A stretch of 5,448 nucleotides of DNA from Campylobacteraceae bacterium (GCA_027083075.1 JALWQQ010000130.1:1-5448), one strand, 5' to 3'; positions 1 to 4,955 are shown, numbered from the stretch's first letter. A program made the numbers and translations. The notes: generated from the letters alone by a model not told the origin.

Positions 1-821
1 ATGCGAAGCAACAAAGCGCCGATGCCCTCACGCTCACGCATATTGCGAAGATGCCAATAGCCGCTTTGCGGATTGGCAAGCCAATGCTCCTCTATGCGTA
101 GCAGCGTCTCTTTGTCAATGCGCTTCAAGCCGCGATTGATGATCGGCAGAAGATCGCGATGCGCTGCGTTAACGATCGCATAGACCTCATCCTCGAGTCC
201 TTTTATCGGCAAAGCCGACTTATGTATCTCACCATAGCCGCCATGGGTCAAAAGGTAGTAATTAAGCCCTTCGATATCCTCGATCACCGCATCGACTTTA
301 TTTTCCCTCAGTGCCGAAACCAATGCGGCATAGGTGGGATAGATGTGTACCCTGCAGCGATGCAGGCAGGTTTTGAGTACGGCTTGGGCATAGTAGGCAT
401 CGATCGCACCGATATCTTTATTTTCAATATCAAGCGGGGTTTTCAACACCATGCCTCTACGTGTAAAGAGTGCAGCTTTGATACGATAGATCGGATCGGA
501 GGCATACATCCACTCATAGTCTTTGCTTGTGCCCGAGTGAAAATCGACCCTTCCCTCTTTCACCGCATCCAGCGTGCCCTGCCAGTCGTAAAAGCGAAAT
601 GCAACACTTACATTGAGCTCTTTTGCCCATGCGCGCCACAGATCGACAAAAAGCCCCGCGGGTTTTCCCTCTTTGTTTACAAAACTAAATGGTGCATAGT
701 CTCTATCGACCGCAATTGTATAATGACCCTTAGCGCTCTCAAATGCATAGAGCGGGAACAATAAAAGAGAAAGAACAATAGCAAAAGTACCGAATGATTT
801 ACGTTTTGTATCGATAGCCAC
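1..821 (-). CDS. Exported solute-binding-domain (SBP_bac_3) protein, C-terminus beyond the window
   Basis: A continuous reading frame gives 273 residues and is still open at the left edge. The start is GTG at 821: an in-frame TAG lies five codons upstream, no ATG is available, and a purine-rich AAGGGGAGG sits directly before it. Residues 1-26 form a Sec signal peptide (basic KRK, a hydrophobic core, then LYA before the likely cleavage site). The mature part begins with a typical family-3 periplasmic binding fold: YTIAVDRDYAPFSF (about 34-47), GLFVDLW (56-62), VKEGRVDFHSG (88-97), and a second lobe with VDAVIEDIEGLNYYL (176-190). C152 and C156 could form a disulfide. In Campylobacterota such domains serve as free transporter binding proteins or as sensor domains of histidine kinases and diguanylate cyclases. 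The residues after about 250 (ANPQSGYWHLRNMRERE) go beyond a simple binding protein, but the output domain is not visible. Ligand unknown. Confidence 0.85.
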   Translation of the reverse strand, partial: MAIDTKRKSFGTFAIVLSLLLFPLYAFESAKGHYTIAVDRDYAPFSFVNKEGKPAGLFVDLWRAWAKELNVSVAFRFYDWQGTLDAVKEGRVDFHSGTSKDYEWMYASDPIYRIKAALFTRRGMVLKTPLDIENKDIGAIDAYYAQAVLKTCLHRCRVHIYPTYAALVSALRENKVDAVIEDIEGLNYYLLTHGGYGEIHKSALPIKGLEDEVYAIVNAAHRDLLPIINRGLKRIDKETLLRIEEHWLANPQSGYWHLRNMREREGIGALLLR

Positions 822-981
822 CCTCCCCTTCGTCTATCTTACCTAAATGATAACTCTTCGTTTGTCCAAAAACTACCCGAAGATTCCCAAACTTATACTC
901 TTATATCTCGATAGACTCATTGTACTTCAATAAAACTTAAACATCCCAAGAGAGCGAATTAATTTATAAGTATCGCTTGGC
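822..981. other. AT-rich intergenic region between the binding-protein gene and ffs
   Basis: About 160 bases with no credible ORF. It must carry the promoter of the leftward binding-protein gene. Candidate minus-strand -10 boxes are TATCAT (852-847), which would give a leader of about 20 bases, and TATAAG (905-900 or 897-892). None has a convincing -35, so no choice is made. The right end (about 959-981) is the upstream part of the ffs promoter. No hairpin or repeat stands out. Confidence 0.5.
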
Positions 982-987
982 TATAAT
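982..987 (+). promoter_or_regulatory. -10 box of the ffs / tRNA-Ser promoter
   Basis: A perfect TATAAT lies seven bases before G994, the first base of the SRP RNA terminal helix, so promoter and RNA end agree. No good -35 is present 17 bases upstream; the region is T/A-rich instead, as is usual for housekeeping promoters in Campylobacterota. Confidence 0.75.
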
Positions 988-993
988 CGCCCT

Positions 994-1098
994 GCCTCTT
1001 TTCGGACCTGTGCGACGCAGGCAACAGGCAACGGGTCAGGACGGGAACGTAGCAGCCCACCTGTTGTCGGCGGGTGCCGCAGCCCTCCGGAGAGAGGT
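994..1098 (+). ncRNA. ffs: Signal recognition particle RNA (small bacterial 4.5S type)
   Basis: This RNA pairs with Ffh (SRP54) to target nascent membrane proteins to the Sec translocon. The conserved apical domain is clear: GGGTCAGG (1033-1040), a three-pair stem closing a GGAA tetraloop (1044-1047), then AGCAGCCC (1051-1058). The internal loop CAGG/AGCA is the Ffh M-domain binding site. Further stems support it: 1020-1028 pairs with 1060-1068 (one G-U), and the terminal helix 995-1005 pairs with 1087-1097 over eleven base pairs with two G-U pairs; G994 can pair with U1098. The length of about 105 bases fits the short bacterial SRP RNA without an Alu domain. The ends are set from the terminal helix and the -10 box and may be off by a few bases. 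tRNA-Ser begins seven bases after the terminal helix, so the two are probably co-transcribed and separated by RNase processing. Confidence 0.93.
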
Positions 1099-1104
1099 CT
1101 TCAT

Positions 1105-1192
1105 AGAGAGGTGGCCGAGTGGTCGAAGGCGCACGCCTGGAACGCGTGTAGGGTGCAAGCCCTCGTGGGTTCGAATCCCATCCTCTCTGCCA
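1105..1192 (+). tRNA. tRNA-Ser (anticodon GGA)
   Basis: Class II tRNA of 88 bases including an encoded CCA (1190-1192). Acceptor AGAGAGG (1105-1111) pairs with CCTCTCT (1182-1188), and G1189 is the discriminator expected for serine. Anticodon stem CACGC/GCGTG encloses the loop CTGGAAC, with GGA at 1139-1141, which reads UCC and UCU. The long variable arm (GGG...CCC) and T arm (GTGGG TTCGAAT CCCAT) are intact. No separate promoter is seen between ffs and this gene, so it is probably transcribed with ffs. Confidence 0.97.
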
Positions 1193-1194
1193 TA

Positions 1195-1470
1195 CTACAA
1201 CACCTCGTAACTCAAATCATAACGATACTCACATAAAAACGGTTGCAGTCGCTTCTCTATCTTTTCAAGGTAACGCACTCCCTCTTTTTCATCGGGCGAA
1301 AGAAAGGCAAAGGCTATCGCAGCCTCTTTGACATACTCTCCGCTTAGATCAAGCATGGACACATTATGTGACTTCAGCTTTGCCTTAATGGACGCCAATG
1401 CCGAACGCCTCCCTTTTAGTCCGCTCACATAGGGCATCTGTAGCTCCAACAGACAATGAAAGAGTACCAT
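1195..1470 (-). CDS. DUF503 family protein (YlxP-like)
   Basis: 91 residues, the usual size for DUF503 (YlxP-like) proteins. Family hallmarks are the opening strand LLELQMPYVSGLKGRRSAL (residues 7-25), matching the family pattern of a beta strand followed by SLKEKRS, then a long basic helix (27-35), and a second half where a hydrophobic strand AAIAFAFLSPDE (50-61) is followed by the helix EGVRYLEKIEKRL (63-75). The fold is a small ferredoxin-like alpha/beta domain. The biochemical role is unknown; in Firmicutes ylxP lies near rbfA and infB, which hints at ribosome or RNA biology, but that context is absent here. The start is supported by GGAGG (1480-1476) five bases upstream. Its TAG stop lies two bases from the CCA end of the converging tRNA-Ser. 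It is divergent from the lipoprotein gene and probably shares its promoter region. Confidence 0.85.
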   Translation of the reverse strand: MVLFHCLLELQMPYVSGLKGRRSALASIKAKLKSHNVSMLDLSGEYVKEAAIAFAFLSPDEKEGVRYLEKIEKRLQPFLCEYRYDLSYEVL

Positions 1471-1503
1471 TACACCCTCCGTTAGGGTTTTGTAGCATTC
1501 TTA

Positions 1504-1513
1504 TAGTATACTA
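1504..1513. promoter_or_regulatory. Palindromic divergent -10 region (TAGTATACTA)
   Basis: The perfect 10-base palindrome contains TATACT on both strands: 1507-1512 on plus, 1510-1505 on minus. The predicted starts, about 1519 on plus and 1498 on minus, give leaders of 28-29 bases to the lipoprotein gene (ATG 1548) and the DUF503 gene (ATG 1470), respectively. No good -35 is seen on either side. If both are used, RNA polymerase cannot occupy both at once. The site could also be an operator half, but no larger inverted repeat was seen. Confidence 0.5.
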
Positions 1514-1547
1514 CAACGATACGAAATGTAGGATCGGAGGTTTGTAG

Positions 1548-2042
1548 ATGGGCTCTTTTTTGCGATATGCGGTGCCGGGCATACTCTTGGCGCTACTTCT
1601 TGACGGCTGTTCGGCGCCTGACATTCCTGTGATCTCTTCGGTAAAAAACCTACCGATAATCGGTGGCAAGCATGTCAAACGCGAATACTTCGCCAACGGG
1701 CAAGTGCGTAGTGAATTTTACATGGATGACGAAAGCGGTAAAAACGGTACGCTGAAAACCTACGGGCTTGACGGCAAACTGATCTCGGTTGTCACCATAC
1801 GCAACGGAGTTAAAGACGGTATCGAGACGTGGTATGACAAGCAGGGGCGTATCCTGATGAAGGTACCCTATGAAAACGGACGCAAAAACGGGGTGCAAAC
1901 CGCCTACTACGCCAACGGCGAGCCGATGATCACCTATACCTATGTGCGCGGCATCAAAGAGGGGCCCGCCGTCGTTTACAATAAGGACGGCAGTATTGTG
2001 CGAAAGATGATTTTCCACCATGGAAGGCTGATACAAGAGTGA
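1548..2042 (+). CDS. MORN-repeat (MORN_2 / YwqK-like) lipoprotein
   Basis: 164 residues. The N-terminus is a lipoprotein signal: R6, a hydrophobic core (about 8-18), then LDGC with the lipidated cysteine at residue 21. Aspartate at the -2 position of the lipobox is unusual. Serine at +2 would allow outer-membrane sorting by the E. coli rule. From about residue 42 to the end the protein is a run of MORN_2-type repeats of about 20-24 residues: REYFANGQVRSEFYMD, GTLKTYGLDGKLISVV, GIETWYDKQGRILMKV, GVQTAYYANGEPMITY and GPAVVYNKDGSIVRKM. Each has the G-x-x-x-x-Y-x-x-[ND]-G core, and linkers such as NGVKDG and NGRKNG join them. These proteins are often annotated as 'YwqK family antitoxin', but no toxin partner is visible and a structural or scaffold role at the envelope is as likely. 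GGAGG (1536-1540) lies seven bases before the ATG. The stop overlaps the start of the next gene by four bases. Confidence 0.85.
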   Translation: MGSFLRYAVPGILLALLLDGCSAPDIPVISSVKNLPIIGGKHVKREYFANGQVRSEFYMDDESGKNGTLKTYGLDGKLISVVTIRNGVKDGIETWYDKQGRILMKVPYENGRKNGVQTAYYANGEPMITYTYVRGIKEGPAVVYNKDGSIVRKMIFHHGRLIQE

Positions 2043-2707
2043 GGCTGCCCGCATTCATCCACGATATCAACCCCAAACGAAAGCACACCTATCTTCACAT
2101 AGAGAACGACGGGACGGTCGTCGTCAAGTCACCGGGCATCAGTGGTGCGACGGTAGAGCGGTTGCTGATACATAAAAGCGCATGGATCAAAGAGGCGCAA
2201 GCGCGTATGCGTGCCAAAAAGGGACGTACCGACGCTCTTTTGCATGCCGGCACCTTATGGCTTCGAGGCAATGCCTATCCGTTGCACCATCGACACCATA
2301 CGCAACGAAAAACCTATCTGCGTTTTGAAAACGACAGCTTTACACTCTACCGATACGATGACGACGAGGCAAAGGCGCAAAGAGCTCTTACGCGCTTCTA
2401 CACTGCCTCACTCAATGAAGCACTACCGCCACTCATTAGCCACTACAGCGAAGCGATGGGACTCTTTCCTACACGTTATCAGATCCGAAAAACAAAGCGG
2501 CAATGGGGCAGTTGCAGCAGTAGCGATGTTCTGAGCTTCAATAGCGCTTTAGCCAAGGTGCCACAAGAGGCGCTTGTCTATGTGGTAGTGCATGAGTTGG
2601 CACACATCCGACATAAAAACCACAGCCAAGCCTTCTGGTCGCTGGTACAGGCGATACTACCCGACTACAAAGAACGCCAAGCTATCCTCAAGGAGTACCT
2701 CACATGA
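2039..2707 (+). CDS. YgjP-like zinc metallopeptidase (M48-related, DUF45)
   Basis: 222 residues, close to the usual length of YgjP-like (PF01863) proteins. The catalytic signature is complete: HELAHIRHKNHSQAFW at 185-200, with H185 and H189 as zinc ligands, E186 as catalytic base and H195 in the family's conserved NHS motif as likely third ligand. Upstream lies the other family hallmark KRQWGSCSS (about 157-165). No signal peptide or membrane helix is seen, so it is probably cytoplasmic. The physiological substrate is unknown for the family. The start is GTG at 2039, overlapping the upstream TGA stop as GTGA; no in-frame ATG or other start lies shortly before it. A Shine-Dalgarno-like GGAAGG (2022-2027) is 11 bases away, further than ideal, so translation probably depends on coupling to the lipoprotein gene. 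The end overlaps the next start by four bases. Confidence 0.9.
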   Translation: MRLPAFIHDINPKRKHTYLHIENDGTVVVKSPGISGATVERLLIHKSAWIKEAQARMRAKKGRTDALLHAGTLWLRGNAYPLHHRHHTQRKTYLRFENDSFTLYRYDDDEAKAQRALTRFYTASLNEALPPLISHYSEAMGLFPTRYQIRKTKRQWGSCSSSDVLSFNSALAKVPQEALVYVVVHELAHIRHKNHSQAFWSLVQAILPDYKERQAILKEYLT

Positions 2708-2964
2708 GCGATCCCTTTACGATCTTTTTGTTGCTTTTTCTCTTCTTCGGCACTATTATCGCGGCAACCTACTACTACAAAGAGAAGCGTCGCGACTACT
2801 ACAATGCCATACAGGGCATCTGCCCCAAATGCAACAAAGAGATCCTTCTTGAGGACAAGCGAAGTGCCGGTTGCTGCGGTCCCGTGCAACTGAGTTTTCA
2901 CTGCGAACATTGCGGCTATCAAAATACATTCAGTAGTTACGACAACGGTAGTTGCGGCTGTTGA
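2704..2964 (+). CDS. Small membrane-anchored zinc-ribbon protein, function unknown
   Basis: 86 residues, not assigned to a named family. Residues 5-22 are one strongly hydrophobic helix (FTIFLLLFLFFGTIIAAT), followed by a basic, tyrosine-rich stretch (YYYKEKRRDYY, 23-33). By the positive-inside rule this puts the C-terminal domain in the cytoplasm. That domain is a zinc ribbon: CPKC (C40, C43) and CEHC (C67, C70), with four further cysteines, C57 and C58 in GCCGP and C84 and C86 in the C-terminal CGC. The extra cysteines could bind a second metal or act in redox chemistry; this is conjecture. The ATG overlaps the upstream stop as ATGA, and AAGGAG (2690-2695) lies eight bases before it, so it is translationally coupled to the metallopeptidase gene. 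Its last codons overlap the globin promoter. Confidence 0.8.
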   Translation: MSDPFTIFLLLFLFFGTIIAATYYYKEKRRDYYNAIQGICPKCNKEILLEDKRSAGCCGPVQLSFHCEHCGYQNTFSSYDNGSCGC

Positions 2965-2989
2965 CAAGAGTATGTAAAGATGCTATAAC
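2961..2989 (+). promoter_or_regulatory. Near-consensus sigma-70 promoter of the globin gene
   Basis: TTGACA (2961-2966), a 17-base spacer and TATAAC (2984-2989), with TGC directly before the -10 giving an extended -10. Transcription should start near 2996, about 16 bases before the ATG and just upstream of the AAGGA ribosome site (3000-3004). The -35 overlaps the stop codon of the zinc-ribbon gene. It is one of only two promoters in this window with a good -35. Confidence 0.75.
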
Positions 2990-3011
2990 CCCTGACAAAA
3001 AGGATTGCTTT

Positions 3012-3473
3012 ATGCAGTTTCAAACGGTCGATTTTCACATCACGCCCTTTGACGGTACCAATCCGCCAGTCACCAAACCCGATCCGAAATTTCTACACGA
3101 TATCGGTGAGGAGGGGATGCGCGCACTCTTGCGTAGCTTTTATACCAAACTCTACCATAGTCCTATCGCCGATCTCTTTGAAGAGGAGTTTGAGGCGATG
3201 ATGCAAGCGGCGCAAAACTCTGCCGATTTTTTTATCCAGATATGCGGCGGTCCCAAATACTTCAACAAACGACGCGGCGCACCGCAGATGCGCGGTAGGC
3301 ATGCGCCGTTTCGCATCACGCCGACGGCACGGTTACACTGGCTGACCCGATTTGAAGAGGCGATCAAGGAGGAGGTGATCGCAAAGAGCTTGAGTGACCC
3401 TGCGACGATACAGAGCTTTTGGAGCTATCTCGATATCTTCTCGCTTTGGATGATAAACACACCCTACGATTAG
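3012..3473 (+). CDS. Truncated haemoglobin (2/2 globin), group II-like
   Basis: 153 residues from the ATG at 3012, chosen because AAGGA (3000-3004) lies seven bases upstream and a consensus promoter ends at 2989; an in-frame ATG at 2952 would lie inside that promoter and the previous gene. The globin fold begins at about residue 28. Signatures: FYTKLYHSP (43-51, Y44 probably the B10 tyrosine), LF near 55-56 at the CD corner, GGPKYF (79-84), then RGAPQMRGRHAPFRI (88-102) with H97 as the proximal haem ligand, and W110 at the G8 position typical of group II. Known members bind O2, NO or other small ligands and take part in nitrosative or oxidative defence or oxygen supply. The N-terminal 27 residues, rich in Pro and Lys, extend beyond the minimal globin. 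The gene stands alone under its own promoter and ends with a four-base tail-to-tail overlap with the methionine sulfoxide reductase gene. Confidence 0.9.
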   Translation: MQFQTVDFHITPFDGTNPPVTKPDPKFLHDIGEEGMRALLRSFYTKLYHSPIADLFEEEFEAMMQAAQNSADFFIQICGGPKYFNKRRGAPQMRGRHAPFRITPTARLHWLTRFEEAIKEEVIAKSLSDPATIQSFWSYLDIFSLWMINTPYD

Positions 3474-4405
3474 TCAAATCGCTTGACACGGCGGTGACAA
3501 TAGGGGCGCTTACGGTGTCTTTTGTAGTAGTCTTGATGGTAGGCTTCGGCAGGATAAAACTGTGACGCCTCTACAATGCGGGTTGCTACATCAAGTCCTC
3601 TCTTTTTGAGATAATTGATCAGCTTTTGCACCGTGCGACGCTCGGCAAGATTTTGCACAAAGACGATAGAGTGATACTGCGCGCCGATATCGGGTCCCTG
3701 CCCGTCGCGTTGCGTAGGATCGTGGATCTCGAAAAAGCGTTTTGCCAAGGTTTCATAGTCTACTTTGCTCGGATCGTAACGCACCTCTACCGTCTCCACA
3801 TAACCCGTATCACCCCTGCAAACCTCGTAGTAACTCGGATGCGGTTTAGTACCACCCATATAGCCCGAAACCACATCGATCACTCCTTCGATTTTTTCCA
3901 TTTCATACTCGACACCCCAGAAGCAGCCGCCGGCAAAGTAGGCGGTCGCATACGCACGCGTTTTGGCAGGCTCAAATCGAAGTGACAGAGAGTTAACACA
4001 GTGGCGCACATTTTTTGGCGTAAAGCCTTCGCCGCGAAAGATATGTCCCAAGTGCGCCCCACAGTGCGCACACACGATCTCGGTACGCACACCGTCCTTG
4101 TCGGGTATCTCTTTGACCGCACCGGGAATAGCATCGTCAAAGCTCGGCCACCCGCAGTGGCTGTCAAACTTGTCATCGCTTCTGTAAAGTACGGCGCCGC
4201 AGAGTTTACACCTGTAAACCCCTTTATCGTGCTTGTCAACATAGGCGCCGCTCCATGGTCGCTCTGTTACTTTGTAAAGCATCACCGCTTTCTCTTGGGG
4301 TGTCAACTTCTCGATCGCCGCCTTAAAGGGCTTAAATGTCGCAGGCAATGTATCGGCAAACGATACGCCGCAAAAGAGAAGTGTCAACAGTAGTAGACGA
4401 GACAT
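3470..4405 (-). CDS. msrBA: Exported bifunctional methionine sulfoxide reductase, MsrB-MsrA fusion
   Basis: 311 residues. A Sec signal peptide (1-17, MSRLLLLTLLFCGVSFA) predicts periplasmic repair of oxidised methionines. The MsrB domain (about 30-147) reduces the R-sulfoxide: zinc site C66/C69 and C112/C115, CGWPSF with the likely resolving C84, and RHCVNSLSLRF with nucleophile C136. The MsrA domain (about 153-305) reduces the S-sulfoxide: GGCFWGVE with nucleophile C161, then VCRGDTGYVETVEV (C196; TGY replaces the more usual TGH), YHSIVF (244-249), and a C-terminal PYCH with C303 as likely resolving cysteine. B-first order differs from the commoner A-B fusions. No thioredoxin-like domain is attached, so a separate periplasmic reductant is needed. 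AAGGAG (4417-4412) lies six bases before the ATG. The TAA stop overlaps the globin stop on the other strand. Confidence 0.95.
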   Translation of the reverse strand: MSRLLLLTLLFCGVSFADTLPATFKPFKAAIEKLTPQEKAVMLYKVTERPWSGAYVDKHDKGVYRCKLCGAVLYRSDDKFDSHCGWPSFDDAIPGAVKEIPDKDGVRTEIVCAHCGAHLGHIFRGEGFTPKNVRHCVNSLSLRFEPAKTRAYATAYFAGGCFWGVEYEMEKIEGVIDVVSGYMGGTKPHPSYYEVCRGDTGYVETVEVRYDPSKVDYETLAKRFFEIHDPTQRDGQGPDIGAQYHSIVFVQNLAERRTVQKLINYLKKRGLDVATRIVEASQFYPAEAYHQDYYKRHRKRPYCHRRVKRFD

Positions 4406-4437
4406 ACAAAACTCCTTAGCATGGATAAGCTGATCGT

Positions 4438-4443
4438 ATCATA
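4438..4443 (-). promoter_or_regulatory. Possible -10 box of msrBA
   Basis: TATGAT on the minus strand would start transcription near 4431, 26 bases before the msrBA ATG. No good -35 is seen at the right distance; TTTACA (4471-4466) is too far at 22 bases. The gene could instead be reached by read-through from the tRNA operon, since no clear terminator separates them. Confidence 0.35.
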
Positions 4444-4491
4444 ACAAGATTGTGTGTAGTGGATATGTAAAAACGAGATTTCTTGAGAAGC

Positions 4492-4579
4492 TGGCCGGGA
4501 GAGGGGGATTCGAACCCCCGGAGGTGTTACCCTCACCGGTTTTCAAGACCGGCACGTTCGACCACTCCGACATCTCCCG
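4492..4579 (-). tRNA. tRNA-Ser (anticodon UGA)
   Basis: Class II tRNA of 88 bases with encoded CCA (4494-4492). Acceptor CGGGAGA pairs with TCTCCCG over seven pairs, with discriminator G at 4495. Anticodon stem CCGGT/ACCGG encloses CTTGAAA, with the anticodon at 4545-4543, reading UCA and, by wobble, UCG and UCU. The T arm is GGGGG TTCGAAT CCCCC. C1-G72 replaces the usual G1-C72. It is the last gene of the tRNA operon, 12 bases after tRNA-Cys. Confidence 0.96.
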
Positions 4580-4591
4580 AAGTGTAGGTTT

Positions 4592-4665
4592 TGGAGGAGC
4601 TAGCCGGATTCGAACCGGCGATCAAGGCTTTGCAGGCCCATGCCTTACCACTTGGCTATAGCTCC
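4592..4665 (-). tRNA. tRNA-Cys (anticodon GCA)
   Basis: 74 bases with encoded CCA (4594-4592). Acceptor GGAGCTA pairs with TAGCTCC and the discriminator is U, a cysteine identity element. The anticodon loop CTGCAAA has GCA at 4633-4631. T arm GCCGG TTCGAAT CCGGC is intact. The anticodon stem is weak at its outer end, with a G-U pair and a U-U mismatch at 27-43. Third gene of the tRNA operon, 13 bases after tRNA-Leu. Confidence 0.95.
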
Positions 4666-4678
4666 GTATGGTAACGGG

Positions 4679-4766
4679 TGGTGCCCGAGGCCGGACTTGA
4701 ACCGGCACGGTCGCAATGACCGGGGGATTTTAAGTCCCCTGTGTCTACCAATTCCACCACCCGGGC
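4679..4766 (-). tRNA. tRNA-Leu (anticodon UAA)
   Basis: Class II tRNA of 88 bases with encoded CCA (4681-4679) and discriminator A, as expected for leucine. Acceptor GCCCGGG pairs with CTCGGGC with one G-U. Anticodon stem GGGGA/TCCCC encloses CTTAAAA, with UAA at 4732-4730, reading UUA and UUG. The variable arm (CGGTC ATTGC GACCG) is a long stem. Second gene of the operon. Confidence 0.97.
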
Positions 4767-4820
4767 ATCGTGGATGCCGTGACCATACTCTCTCAAAGAC
4801 TGCGAACAGCATTTAAAAGA

Positions 4821-4895
4821 TGGAGCGGGAGACGGGATTCGAACCCGCGGCCCCAACCTTGGCAAGGTTGTGCTCTACCCCTGAGCTACTCCCGC
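4821..4895 (-). tRNA. tRNA-Gly (anticodon GCC)
   Basis: 75 bases with encoded CCA (4823-4821) and discriminator U. Acceptor GCGGGAG pairs with CTCCCGC. Anticodon stem CAACC/GGTTG encloses TTGCCAA, with GCC at 4863-4861, reading GGC and GGU. T arm GCGGG TTCGAAT CCCGT. First gene of the operon, about 25 bases after the predicted transcription start; the 54-base gap to tRNA-Leu is the largest in the cluster. Confidence 0.97.
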
Positions 4896-4926
4896 ATCGT
4901 CCGTAGCTCTCTGATTTTGGAATGCG

Positions 4927-4955
4927 ATTATAGCAGAAGAAGCGTTAAATGTAAA
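4927..4955 (-). promoter_or_regulatory. Promoter of the tRNA Gly-Leu-Cys-Ser operon
   Basis: On the minus strand, TTTACA (4955-4950), a 17-base spacer and a perfect TATAAT (4932-4927) preceded by TGC, an extended -10. Transcription should start near 4920. This is a strong promoter, as expected for stable RNA, and lies back to back with the ilvD promoter. Confidence 0.8.

Noticed and set aside
159..764. Long plus-strand ORF (201 codons)
   Set aside because: It is antisense to the solute-binding protein gene, whose minus frame has a signal peptide and family motifs; the plus product resembles nothing.
977..1210. Plus-strand ORF of 77 codons
   Set aside because: It lies over the SRP RNA and tRNA-Ser genes, both supported by full secondary structures.
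1548..2042. Antitoxin of a toxin-antitoxin pair, from the YwqK label
   Set aside because: The protein has a lipoprotein signal and no toxin-like partner is adjacent; the label rests only on MORN_2 repeats.
1650..2054. Minus-strand ORF of 134 codons
   Set aside because: Antisense shadow of the MORN lipoprotein gene; no ribosome site or recognisable domain.
2665..2967. Minus-strand ORF of 100 codons
   Set aside because: Antisense to the zinc-ribbon gene, whose start overlap, ribosome site and CxxC pairs make the plus frame the real one.
2952..3011. Upstream in-frame ATG extending the globin by 20 residues
   Set aside because: It would start inside the zinc-ribbon gene and upstream of the predicted transcription start; the ATG at 3012 has a well-placed ribosome site.
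3626..4393. Several ORFs of 74-130 codons on plus and an alternative minus frame
   Set aside because: All are shadows of the msrBA gene, which has complete catalytic motifs.
4469..4492. Possible terminator after the tRNA operon (minus strand, five T at 4473-4469)
   Set aside because: The only stem before it is TTCT/AGAA with a two-base loop, too weak for an intrinsic terminator.
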